From: Candidatus Krumholzibacteriota bacterium
Lineage (GTDB): Bacteria > Krumholzibacteriota > Krumholzibacteriia > JAJRXK01
Assembly: GCA_029262065.1 (NCBI GenBank)
Contig: JAJDAC010000032.1
Span: 1-44,392, forward strand
Length of the DNA: 44,392 nt
Reading direction: 5' to 3'
In this document: in pieces, positions 33,958 to 41,611 of the stretch
How positions within the stretch are numbered: the stretch's first letter is position 1
Layout of the letters: every line of letters starts with the position of its first letter
The notes under the pieces: model-generated
The model's input: only the letters and a program-made list of their open reading frames with translations
What the model was told of the DNA's origin: nothing
Databases searched by the model: none
Made by a program: the position numbers and the translations under genes

Positions 33958-34239
33958 ATGATCATTGGATCCATGCAGGTATCGCTGCGGCTGTACGCCT
34001 CGGATTCGCTGAAGGACAAGCGGTTCGTCACTCAGAGTGTCAAGAAACGCCTGGTCTCGCGTTTCAACGTGTCCCTCGCCGAAGTGGGCGGGCAGGACAG
34101 TTGGAAAGACCTCGACCTTGCGATTGTCACGGTGGCCAACCAGAAGGCCCTTGTCGATCGGGAATTCGAGAAGGTAACGCGTTTTCTCGACGGCGACGTG
34201 CGGTTCGAAGTCGTCGATCGCACCCTGGACTTCTACTGA
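33958..34239 (+). CDS. DUF503 family protein (YlxP-like)
   Basis: A 93-residue protein of the DUF503/YlxP family, commonly found between infB and rbfA. The ferredoxin-like pattern shows in QVSLRLYASDSLKDKRFVTQ at the N-terminus, followed by KKRLVSRFNVSLAEVGGQDSW (split by a turn) and the closing FLDGDVRFEVVDRTLDFY. No biochemical function can be assigned; the conserved location suggests a role in ribosome or RNA metabolism. ATG 33958 is preceded by a weak GAG; rbfA follows after 12 bases. Confidence 0.85.
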   Translation: MIIGSMQVSLRLYASDSLKDKRFVTQSVKKRLVSRFNVSLAEVGGQDSWKDLDLAIVTVANQKALVDREFEKVTRFLDGDVRFEVVDRTLDFY

Positions 34240-34251
34240 GGAGCGCGATCA

Positions 34252-34638
34252 ATGCGTGGACACCTCGAAGAAACCCTACGCCGAATCCTGGCCGAAGCCG
34301 TGACCACGCAGGTGCAGGATCCGCGCATCGGATTCGTAACGATCAGCGAAGTCCGGATGAACCGCGACAACACCGTGGCCAAGGTATTCTTCACCGTCAT
34401 GGGTGACGAAGACGATCGCGCCACCACGTTGGCCGGCCTGAAGAGTTGTCGTGGATTCCTTCGTCAACAGATCGGTGACCAGTTGCGAATGCGGCTGCTC
34501 CCCGAGCTTCGATTCATCTACGACGATTCGCTCGACCGCAGCTTTCGCTTGGACGAACTGTTGTCGGCCCCTTCCAAACTCGAAGGCGACGACGACGAAG
34601 GCGAATCTTCCGATGCTCCGAAAGCAGAGGGCGATTGA
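34252..34638 (+). CDS. rbfA: Ribosome-binding factor A
   Basis: RbfA is a KH-like factor for 16S rRNA 5'-end maturation and 30S assembly, acting in the same process as RimP. Landmarks are ETLRRILAEAVTTQVQDPRI, GFVTISEVRMNRDNTVAKVF, LKSCRGFLRQQIGDQLRMRL and PELRFIYDDSLDRSFRLDEL, which covers the diagnostic end of the domain. The 128 residues include a short acidic tail. ATG 34252 has GAGG upstream. The stop overlaps the nrnA TTG start by four bases. Confidence 0.95.
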   Translation: MRGHLEETLRRILAEAVTTQVQDPRIGFVTISEVRMNRDNTVAKVFFTVMGDEDDRATTLAGLKSCRGFLRQQIGDQLRMRLLPELRFIYDDSLDRSFRLDELLSAPSKLEGDDDEGESSDAPKAEGD

Positions 34639-35624
34639 CCTCTCCGTTGGTTCCTCCGGTGTTCTTGAAGTCTCTGCTCAGTGACCACGATCGGTTCTGG
34701 TTGGCGACGCACGTGCATCCGGACAACGACGGTATGGGGAGCATGCTGGCCCTGGGACTCGCGTTGCGCGACATGGGCAAGCAGGTGTGCATGTTCTACG
34801 ACGGTGATGGCCCCGCGTCGTTCGAATTGTTGCCGGGGTTCGATACGGTGGTTCCGTTTGGACAGGGAAGTTTCCGACCCGAAGCCGTTTTGATCCTGGA
34901 CTGTCACGAGCTGGTCCGCATCGGCGCGGTGGCCAATGACTTCGTGGGTGACGAGCGGCTGGTGGCCATCGATCATCACGTCGTGAATGGTGGGCTGGGC
35001 GACATCGAGGGCTGGGTCGAACGGGACGCGGCCGCGACCGCGGCCCTGGTACACGCCCTGATTCCAGAGTTGCCCGGTACCCAACTGGATGCCGACAAAT
35101 CCACCTGCCTCTACGCGGCTCTGGTTACCGACACGGGGGGCTTTCGGTTCAGCAACACCACCGCTGATGCGCTCGACATGGCGGCCGATCTGGCGCGGCA
35201 CGGGGCCGACCCCGCGCGGATCGCCGAGGCGTTCCTGTACCGGCGCAGACCCCAAGCGCTCAGCCTGCTGGCCCGCGTGCTCGAAGCGGCGCAATACCGA
35301 CTGGGCGGGCGGGTCGTTCTGTTGCGCGTGGATCAAAGAATGCTCGATCAGACCGGCGGTTGCATGACCGAGACCGAAGGCTTCGTGAATTTCTTCACCT
35401 CGGTCGACAACGTGAAGTTCGTGGCCATGGGCAAGCAGGAGCCCGATGGGTGCTGGCGTTTCAGCTTGCGCGCCAACGACGAGTACGACGTACAACGCGT
35501 AGCCATGGATTTCGCCGGCGGTGGGCACCGCAAGGCGGCGGGCTTCGAGTCGGATCTGGACATCGAAACCATCGAAGACCAGCTGCTGATGCGTCTGGGC
35601 CGCGAGCTCGAGCGTGGCCTCTGA
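34635..35624 (+). CDS. nrnA: Bifunctional oligoribonuclease/pAp phosphatase (DHH family)
   Basis: NrnA degrades nano-RNAs and dephosphorylates 3'-phosphoadenosine 5'-phosphate. DHH-family motifs are visible: motif I ATHVHPDNDGMGSMLALGLA (with NDG where DGD is most common), motif II in LILDCHE, motif III IDHHVVN, and motif IV around ALVTDTGGFRFSN. The DHHA1 domain has the GGGHRKAAGF glycine-rich substrate loop. The TTG start at 34635 overlaps the rbfA stop. The 329 residues fit the family. The rbfA-nrnA-truB order is common outside the proteobacteria. Confidence 0.93.
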   Translation: MTSPLVPPVFLKSLLSDHDRFWLATHVHPDNDGMGSMLALGLALRDMGKQVCMFYDGDGPASFELLPGFDTVVPFGQGSFRPEAVLILDCHELVRIGAVANDFVGDERLVAIDHHVVNGGLGDIEGWVERDAAATAALVHALIPELPGTQLDADKSTCLYAALVTDTGGFRFSNTTADALDMAADLARHGADPARIAEAFLYRRRPQALSLLARVLEAAQYRLGGRVVLLRVDQRMLDQTGGCMTETEGFVNFFTSVDNVKFVAMGKQEPDGCWRFSLRANDEYDVQRVAMDFAGGGHRKAAGFESDLDIETIEDQLLMRLGRELERGL

Positions 35625-36537
35625 ATCGCGTCATCCCGCCTGCCTGGTGGTGCTGGACAAGCCCGCCGGCCCCACGAGTTTCGATCTCGTAAAGCAGATC
35701 CGCCGAGCCAGTAGGTGTCGCCGCGTGGGCCACGGTGGCACGCTCGATCCGTTTGCCACCGGCGTGCTGGTGGTGGCGGTGGGGGCAGCCACCCGGCTCT
35801 TGACCTTCATGTCCGAAGGATCCAAGCGTTACCGCCTGTGGGTTGAGTTCGGGCGGTCTACCGATAGCTGTGATGCCACGGGCGAAACCGAAGCCGAGGG
35901 CGAAGTGGCCTTCGACCGGGAAGCGCTCGAGCGGGTTCTTCCGGAGTACGTGGGCGAGATCCAACAGGTGCCGCCCAGCCTCAGCGCTATCAGGGTCGAC
36001 GGTGAGCGCGCCTACGCGCTGCATCGGCGTGGCGAGCATGTCGTATTGCCGGCGCGCCCGGTTACGGTGCGGTCGATCGATCTCGTGGCGTGGCAATCGC
36101 CGCGGGCCGAATTGGTCGTGGACTGCGGTGGCGGAACGTACATGCGGTCGCTGGCCCGAGACCTTGGCGAGCGACTGGGGTGCCCGGCGCACGCGGCCGA
36201 ATTGAGGCGAGAGGCCGTGGGCCCCTTCACGCTGGCAGATTCAGGCGCGCCGGGCGAAGTGGCGGACAATTGGTCCGAGCACCCGGCGATCCTTCCCCCC
36301 GTGTCGATGGCCCGGCATTGGCCTACACTGGTGCTGGATGGTGATCAGGTAAGGGCCGTGCGCGCGGGAATCCAGCCCGACCCGGCCTGGGCCCTTGAAT
36401 GGTCCAGGTTGCCACCGCTGTCGGCTTTGGTCGATGGCCGGGGCCGGCTGGTGGCCGTCGCCCGGGCTGACGATTCGAAATGGCGTCTGGCGATGGTTCT
36501 GCCTCCGGACGCGGGAGTCGCCGGTGAGAACCTATAG
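35614..36537 (+). CDS. truB: tRNA pseudouridine(55) synthase
   Basis: TruB makes pseudouridine 55 in the T loop of tRNA. Motifs are LDKPAGPTSFDLVKQIRRA, VGHGGTLDPFATGVLVVAVG with the catalytic Asp, SKRYRLWVEFGRSTDSCDAT, and QQVPPSLSAIRVDGERAYAL. The later CGGGTYMRSLARDLGERLG is also diagnostic. A C-terminal PUA-like extension brings it to 307 residues. GTG 35614 overlaps the nrnA 3' end by 11 bases. The last codons overlap the ribF start. Confidence 0.96.
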   Translation: MASESRHPACLVVLDKPAGPTSFDLVKQIRRASRCRRVGHGGTLDPFATGVLVVAVGAATRLLTFMSEGSKRYRLWVEFGRSTDSCDATGETEAEGEVAFDREALERVLPEYVGEIQQVPPSLSAIRVDGERAYALHRRGEHVVLPARPVTVRSIDLVAWQSPRAELVVDCGGGTYMRSLARDLGERLGCPAHAAELRREAVGPFTLADSGAPGEVADNWSEHPAILPPVSMARHWPTLVLDGDQVRAVRAGIQPDPAWALEWSRLPPLSALVDGRGRLVAVARADDSKWRLAMVLPPDAGVAGENL

Positions 36538-37519
36538 GGGAAGCCATCGTGACCTGGCGCGCGAGACCGCGGCCCGCGCCGTGGTTCTGGGAACCTTCGA
36601 TGGCGTGCACCGAGGTCACCAGGCCATCATGGCCGAGGCTATCGCGATTGCACGCGCGCGTTCCCTGGCGGGCGTCACGGCCGTCACCTTCGGTCGACAT
36701 CCCCGCGTGCTTTTGGCCCCCGACCGTAGTCCGCGAATCCTGACATCGCCGCGGGAGAAAGAGCGACTGCTCTGGGCCACTGACATCGAACAACTGGTGG
36801 TGCTGGAGTTCGACGACGAACTGGCGAGCATGGAATACGACCAGTTCGTGCGTGAGGTATTGCTGGGCAAGCTGCACATGTCGCATTTCGTCTTGGGGCA
36901 CGACGTTCATTTTGGCCACGATCGCGGCGGCAACTACCAGACCGTGGCCGAGTTGGCCGAGCGCGAGGGGTTCACCCTGAGTCAGGTGGCCAGCGTGCGC
37001 GCCGACGGTGAACCCATCAGCAGTACCCGGGTCCGCGACGCCATCGCCGGTGGAAAAATGGAGCAGGCCGGCGCCTGGATGGGCCACCCCTACGCCATTG
37101 CCGGTGTGGTGGAAGTCGGACGCGGCGCCGGTCGGACCCTGGGCTTTCCCACCGCCAACGTCGGCCGTGACGATGCCGGCAAATTGCTCCCACCCAAGGG
37201 CGTCTACGCCGGCTGGGCTCAGCCGCCGGAGACGGGAATCTGGCACGCGGCCGTGATCAATATCGGCATCGCACCCACGGTGACCGATGGTTCCGAACTG
37301 CGGATCGAAGCCCACATCCTGGACTACGAGGGCGACTTGTACGGCCAGACGCTGTTTTTGGGCCTGGTGTCCCGGCTGCGCGACGAAGTGAAGTTCGACG
37401 GGCCCGGCAATCTGGTGGCCCAGATCGAACGGGATATCCTCTCCGCCCGAGATGGATTGGACTCGGTGCCGGCCTGGGGTCACCCGAGCCGGCTCAATGG
37501 CCCGCCCGATGCTGGGTAA
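36524..37519 (+). CDS. ribF: Bifunctional riboflavin kinase/FAD synthetase
   Basis: RibF makes FMN from riboflavin and FAD from FMN. The N-terminal adenylyltransferase domain has VVLGTFDGVHRGHQAIMAEA, FVLGHDVHFGHDRGG and the ISSTRVRDAI signature. The C-terminal kinase domain has GRTLGFPTANVG and GVYAGWA, with the expected NIGIAPTVTDG. The GTG start at 36524 (GGGAG seven bases upstream) lies inside the truB 3' end, giving 331 residues; the longer open frame to 36395 is overlap. truB-ribF-rpsO is a conserved run. Confidence 0.96.
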   Translation: MRTYRGSHRDLARETAARAVVLGTFDGVHRGHQAIMAEAIAIARARSLAGVTAVTFGRHPRVLLAPDRSPRILTSPREKERLLWATDIEQLVVLEFDDELASMEYDQFVREVLLGKLHMSHFVLGHDVHFGHDRGGNYQTVAELAEREGFTLSQVASVRADGEPISSTRVRDAIAGGKMEQAGAWMGHPYAIAGVVEVGRGAGRTLGFPTANVGRDDAGKLLPPKGVYAGWAQPPETGIWHAAVINIGIAPTVTDGSELRIEAHILDYEGDLYGQTLFLGLVSRLRDEVKFDGPGNLVAQIERDILSARDGLDSVPAWGHPSRLNGPPDAG

Positions 37520-37533
37520 TTGCCAACGAAAGC

Positions 37534-37562
37534 TTGACAGCTGGCGCTCCCCTGGCTAGCTT
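37534..37562 (+). promoter_or_regulatory. Putative rpsO promoter (TTGACA-17-TAGCTT)
   Basis: A perfect -35 TTGACA (37534-37539), 17 bases, and TAGCTT (37557-37562), starting 15 bases after the ribF stop. It would start transcription near 37569 and give an rpsO leader of about 155 bases. It is the best-conserved member of the TTG/TAGCTT promoter set in this window. Confidence 0.65.
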
Positions 37563-37568
37563 ACTGTG

Positions 37569-37728
37569 TCCGAAAATGTAAAGAAGATGACGAGAAACGT
37601 AGCGGGCGTTCCGCCGGCATACGGGGAGCCAGATGGGGGTCGAAAGGCCACCACCGGGCACCGCGGATTTGCTGGACGGTCTCGCCTGCGTCCATCGCAC
37701 CTGACACGCCTGTAGGAGGTCTATGTCG
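37569..37728 (+). promoter_or_regulatory. rpsO mRNA leader with a candidate S15-binding structure
   Basis: A leader of about 155 bases precedes rpsO. It includes a GAAA-capped hairpin, GGGGGTC/GGCCACC (about 37634-37651), with a G-U pair next to G-C pairs, reminiscent of the G-U/G-C site that S15 binds in 16S rRNA. S15 represses its own mRNA in several phyla through unrelated structures. The structure here is only inferred by eye. AGGAGG at 37714-37719 is the ribosome binding site. Confidence 0.35.
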
Positions 37729-37998
37729 ATGGGACTAGCGAAAGACAAGAAGAACGAGATCATCAATAGGTACCGGAAGCACGATGCTGATTCCGGTTCC
37801 CCCGAGGTACAGATCGCTCTTCTCACCGAGCGGATCACCTCGCTAACGGAACATTTCAGGGTCCACAAGAAAGACCACCACTCACGTCGTGGTCTGCTGA
37901 AGATGGTGGGGCAGCGCAAACGCCTGCTCAATTATCTGAAGAACAAGGACCTCGATGGTTACCGTGGCCTGATCAAAGAGCTCGGTATCCGCGGTTAG
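37729..37998 (+). CDS. rpsO: 30S ribosomal protein S15
   Basis: S15 is a primary 16S rRNA-binding protein of the 30S platform. The full-length family pattern is evident: [60 protein letters not shown] and a C-terminal [12 protein letters not shown] 37729 is 9 bases after the AGGAGG and aligns with the usual S15 N-terminus (89 residues). ATG 37723 is only 3 bases from it and would add Met-Ser. It is followed by pnp, as in most bacteria. Confidence 0.97.
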   Translation: MGLAKDKKNEIINRYRKHDADSGSPEVQIALLTERITSLTEHFRVHKKDHHSRRGLLKMVGQRKRLLNYLKNKDLDGYRGLIKELGIRG

Positions 37999-38102
37999 TT
38001 CCGAAATCTTCGGAACCCCGGTCATTTTGAAAGCGCTTCCGTCGTTGGAAGCGGCGTAGGATCGGCGTACCTAGCCCAGGAGGGCGGGACGTACGTCTAC
38101 GT
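37998..38102 (+). promoter_or_regulatory. rpsO-pnp intergenic hairpins
   Basis: Three stem-loops lie between rpsO and pnp: GTTCCGAA/TTCGGAAC with a three-base loop (37998-38016, touching the rpsO stop), CGCTTCC/GGAAGCG with a six-base loop (38034-38053), and a shorter ACGTA/TACGT (38089-38102). None has a good T-run. In E. coli this interval carries a terminator and the RNase III hairpin through which PNPase represses itself. A like role is possible here but unproven. Confidence 0.5.
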
Positions 38103-38133
38103 GTCGTTGTGTCTGTGTAAGGAGAAGAATCAG

Positions 38134-40239
38134 TTGTTGAACAATCCGAAGTCGGTCTCGACCGACGTCAATGGTGCGAAGTTTTCGATCGAGACGGGCC
38201 GCGTGGCCAAGCAAGCGGACGGCTCGGTGATGATCCGCCATGGAGATACGGTAGCGTTGGTCACCGCCGTTGCTTCCAAGAAAGTAAGTGACCGTGACTT
38301 TCTTCCGCTCTTTGTCGAGTATCGCGAGCGGACCTACGCCGCCGGCAAGATTCCCGGTGGTTTCTTCAAGCGCGAAAGCCGACCGGCCGACCGCGAGACG
38401 CTGGCCTGTCGTGGAATCGACCGCCCGCTGCGTCCGTTGTTTCCGAAGCACTTCCGTAGTGAGATCCAGATCGCCAGCCACATCATTTCGGCTGACGGCG
38501 AGAACAACGCCGACGTGATGAGCATCACCGGTGCCTCAGCCGCCATGGCGCTGAGCGATATTCCCTTTCATCACATCGTCAGTGGCGTGCGCGTGGGCCT
38601 GGTTGAGGGCAAACTGGTCATCAACCCCACCTTCGAGCAGGTTGACGATAGTCTGTTGGATCTGGTCGTGGCCGGCACCGACGACATGATCTCGATGATC
38701 GAAGGTAGCTGCGAAGAGATCTCCGAGTCGGAGTTGCTCGACGCGATTGATTTCGCCCACGGGCACATCCGCACGCTCAACAACCTCCAGCGCGAGCTGG
38801 TGGAGATGGTGGGCGCGCCCACCAAGCGTGAGGTGCCCGAACCCGCGGTCGACGAGGCCCTGGTTGCTCGTGTGAACGAGATCGCTGGCGACAAGATGCG
38901 CGAGGCCGTGGCCGTGGTGAAGAAGCACGATCGCCAGGAGGCCGTCGAAGCCACCAAGCAGGCCGCTATCGACGAGTTGGTGAATTCCGACAACGAGGCC
39001 GAGGTAGGACCCGTCGTGAAGTCCTTGCTGAAGGACCTCGAGAAGCAGAGCATGCGTCGCCGCATCATCGACCATGGCGTTCGTGCCGATGGTCGTGGTC
39101 TGTCCGACGTTCGCGAGATCGAAGTCGAAGTTGGCGTATTGCCCCGCACGCACGGCTCGGCGCTGTTCACGCGTGGCGAAACCCAGTCTCTCTGCGTCGC
39201 CACGTTGGGTACGCAGCAGGACGAGCAGAAGATCGACTCGTTGGAAGGCGAAAGCTGGAAGAGCTTCATGCTCCACTACAACTTCCCGCCGTTCAGCGTG
39301 GGCGAAGTTGGTTTCTTCCGCGGCGCCGGTCGACGCGAAATCGGTCACGGTATGTTGGCCGAGCGCGCGCTCGAGCCCATGGTGCCGGCCACCGAAGACT
39401 TTCCGTACACCATTCGGTTGGTGAGCGACATCATGGAGTCCAACGGCTCCAGCTCGATGGCGTCGGTGTGTGGTGGCTCGCTGGCCATGATGGACGCCGG
39501 TATTCCCATTCACTCGCCGGTGGCCGGAGTGGCCATGGGTCTGGTGAAGGAAGGCGACGACGTCGCCATCCTGACCGACATCCTGGGCGTCGAGGACTTC
39601 CTGGGCGACATGGACTTCAAGGTCACCGGTACCGACAAGGGCATCACCGCCTTCCAGCTCGACACCAAGATCGCCGGCCTGAGCCGCGAGATCATGGAGC
39701 AGGCGGTCACGCAGGCGCGTGAGGGTCGCATGCACATCCTGGCCAAGATGAACGAAGTCATCTCCAAACCGCGTGAGGAACTCAGTGCCTTCGCGCCGAA
39801 GATGGCCACCATCCAGATTCCCGTGAGCAAGATCGGTCAGCTCATTGGACCGGGTGGCAAGAACATCAAGAAGCTGCAGGAAGAGACCGGAGCCAACGTC
39901 GAGGTAAACGACGAGGGTCTGGTGTTCGTGTCCAGCGTCGACCAGGAATCGGGTCAGCGTTGCGTCGACCTCATTGCTGGCATGATGGCCGAGCCCGAGG
40001 TGGGAAAGGTCTACAACGGAACCGTGAAGCGGATCACCGACTTCGGCGCGTTCGTGGAGATCCTGCCCAACAAGGAAGGTCTTCTGCACATCAGCGAGTT
40101 GGATCACCACCGGGTCAAGCAGGTAACTGACGTGATCCAGGAGGGCGAGACTCTCGAGGTGAAGGTGCTCGAGGTCGACAAGAACCTCGGTCGCATTCGT
40201 CTGAGCCGTAAGGCGCTCCTGGCGCGCGAAGGCAGCTAA
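38134..40239 (+). CDS. pnp: Polyribonucleotide nucleotidyltransferase (PNPase)
   Basis: PNPase degrades RNA 3' to 5' using phosphate. The first RNase PH domain includes GDTVALVTAVASKKVSDRDF and the FFKRESRPADRETLACRGID block. An all-helical linker domain follows, then the second catalytic domain with GSALFTRGETQSLCVATLGT, NFPPFSVGEVGFF and RREIGHGMLAERAL. A KH domain (KIGQLIGPGGKNIKKLQEET) and an S1 domain (VKRITDFGAFVEILPNKEGL) close the protein. TTG 38134 is 9 bases after AAGGAG and gives 701 residues, the typical length; the frame back to 38101 adds non-family residues. Confidence 0.97.
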   Translation: MLNNPKSVSTDVNGAKFSIETGRVAKQADGSVMIRHGDTVALVTAVASKKVSDRDFLPLFVEYRERTYAAGKIPGGFFKRESRPADRETLACRGIDRPLRPLFPKHFRSEIQIASHIISADGENNADVMSITGASAAMALSDIPFHHIVSGVRVGLVEGKLVINPTFEQVDDSLLDLVVAGTDDMISMIEGSCEEISESELLDAIDFAHGHIRTLNNLQRELVEMVGAPTKREVPEPAVDEALVARVNEIAGDKMREAVAVVKKHDRQEAVEATKQAAIDELVNSDNEAEVGPVVKSLLKDLEKQSMRRRIIDHGVRADGRGLSDVREIEVEVGVLPRTHGSALFTRGETQSLCVATLGTQQDEQKIDSLEGESWKSFMLHYNFPPFSVGEVGFFRGAGRREIGHGMLAERALEPMVPATEDFPYTIRLVSDIMESNGSSSMASVCGGSLAMMDAGIPIHSPVAGVAMGLVKEGDDVAILTDILGVEDFLGDMDFKVTGTDKGITAFQLDTKIAGLSREIMEQAVTQAREGRMHILAKMNEVISKPREELSAFAPKMATIQIPVSKIGQLIGPGGKNIKKLQEETGANVEVNDEGLVFVSSVDQESGQRCVDLIAGMMAEPEVGKVYNGTVKRITDFGAFVEILPNKEGLLHISELDHHRVKQVTDVIQEGETLEVKVLEVDKNLGRIRLSRKALLAREGS

Positions 40240-40249
40240 GCCAATCGTT

Positions 40250-40280
40250 CCCGGGTCGGTCGCGTCGCGGCCGACCTGGG
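40250..40280 (+). other. Long stable hairpin after pnp
   Basis: CCCGGGTCGGTCGC (40250-40263) pairs with GCGGCCGACCTGGG (40267-40280) around a GTC loop: 14 continuous pairs including two wobbles. No T-run follows, so it is not a classical terminator. It lies between pnp and the M16 peptidase gene and could protect the 3' end of the upstream message or serve as a processing site. Confidence 0.6.
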
Positions 40281-40317
40281 GCACCTTCCTTCGATTCCAG
40301 CCCGTCAAGACGCTGCC

Positions 40318-41592
40318 GTGATCCAACGACCTGCGAACGACGAAACACAACCCCTGCGAACCACGCTGGACAACGGCGCCGTGCTGCTAAGTCGTCCCAC
40401 GCCCGACGCCTACGGCGTGGCGGTGGGGGTGATGGTGTGCACGGGCACACGTGACGAAGCGCCCGCCCTCGGTGGCATCAGCCATCTGCTTGAGCACATG
40501 GTGTTCAAGGGCACCAGCCGCCGCAGCGCCTTCGAGCTGGCGCGCGATATGGAGGCCATCGGGGCCCAGCTCGACGCGTATACCACCAAAGAACATACCG
40601 GTTACACGCTCATGGTGGTGCCCGAACAACTCGATGTCGCGCTGGGCATCCTTTCCGAGATGCTCCTCGACTCGACGTTTCCGCCCGATCAATTGGAACT
40701 GGAGAAACAGGTGGTCATCGAGGAGATCCTCAGCAGTGAGGACAACCCCGAAGACCACATCCACGAACTGTTCACCGAGCGTCTACTTGCCGATCACCCG
40801 CTGGCCCGACCGATTCTGGGAACCCAGGAAACGGTAATGGGAATTGGCACGGACGATCTCAAGTCGTGGGTCGAACAGACCCATCGCGGTGGCAATGTGA
40901 TTCTCTCCACCGCGGGCAATGTGGGCGCGCGCGAGATGGATCTCATTGCGCGGGCGTTCAACTTCCCCGCCGGCAACGGGCAGCGGGGGGCCGAAGCACC
41001 GGCGGTTGCGCGTCCGGCTCTCCAGCTTCACGAGAAGGATCTGGCGCAGCAGTATGTGGAACTTGGTATTCCCACGGTAGGGGCGGGTGAACCGCTGCGT
41101 TTCGCGGTCTCGGTGGTGGCGAGCATCATGGGCGGCGGCATGAGCAGTCGTCTGTTCCAGCGCATTCGCGAAGAGGAGGGCCTGGCCTACTCGATCTACA
41201 CCTGGACCGAGTTCAACCGGGACACTGGAATACTCTCCACGTCGTTCTCGGCCAGTCCGGAAAATGCCCAGCGAGCGCTGGATCTGACCATGGTGGAATA
41301 CGAACGGCTACGGTCGGGAGACCTACCCACCGCCGAACTCGATAGCAACAAGGCACAGCTTGCCGCATCGGTGGTCATGGGACTCGAAGGGTCGATGGGC
41401 CAGATGTCGCGCTTCGCACGCAACCAGATGTACTACGGTCGCTTCATGCCGGTGGAAGAGATTCTGGAAACGATCGAAGCGGTGACACGCGACGATGTCG
41501 TGGCCGCCGCGCAATTGCTGGCGCCCGATCTGCAAACCGTCGTGGGCTACGGTCCGTGCATGGACCTCACGTTGCAGGGTCGCTCGATCTAG
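40318..41592 (+). CDS. M16 family zinc peptidase (processing-peptidase-like)
   Basis: A single-chain M16B-type peptidase of 424 residues. The inverted zinc motif HLLEH (HxxEH) in GGISHLLEHMVFKGTSRRSA is intact, and the third ligand lies in VVIEEILSSEDNPEDH about 75 residues later. The second half contains the R/Y-type substrate motif (GGGMSSRLFQRIREEEGLAY). The GTG start at 40318 is 78 bases after pnp. A pnp-M16 pair is frequent in Gram-positive and other bacteria, where the peptidase (YmxG/PepR type) has no firmly known substrate. No signal peptide is visible, so it is probably cytoplasmic. It is convergent with the aminotransferase gene, 19 bases apart. Confidence 0.92.
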   Translation: MIQRPANDETQPLRTTLDNGAVLLSRPTPDAYGVAVGVMVCTGTRDEAPALGGISHLLEHMVFKGTSRRSAFELARDMEAIGAQLDAYTTKEHTGYTLMVVPEQLDVALGILSEMLLDSTFPPDQLELEKQVVIEEILSSEDNPEDHIHELFTERLLADHPLARPILGTQETVMGIGTDDLKSWVEQTHRGGNVILSTAGNVGAREMDLIARAFNFPAGNGQRGAEAPAVARPALQLHEKDLAQQYVELGIPTVGAGEPLRFAVSVVASIMGGGMSSRLFQRIREEEGLAYSIYTWTEFNRDTGILSTSFSASPENAQRALDLTMVEYERLRSGDLPTAELDSNKAQLAASVVMGLEGSMGQMSRFARNQMYYGRFMPVEEILETIEAVTRDDVVAAAQLLAPDLQTVVGYGPCMDLTLQGRSI

Positions 41593-41611
41593 CCCGCTTG
41601 CGGTGCCGCCA

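Noticed and set aside
38536-40350. A 604-codon minus-strand open frame opposite pnp
   Set aside because: Antisense to a clear PNPase with intact motifs; its His-, Asp- and Leu-rich composition is typical of shadow frames.
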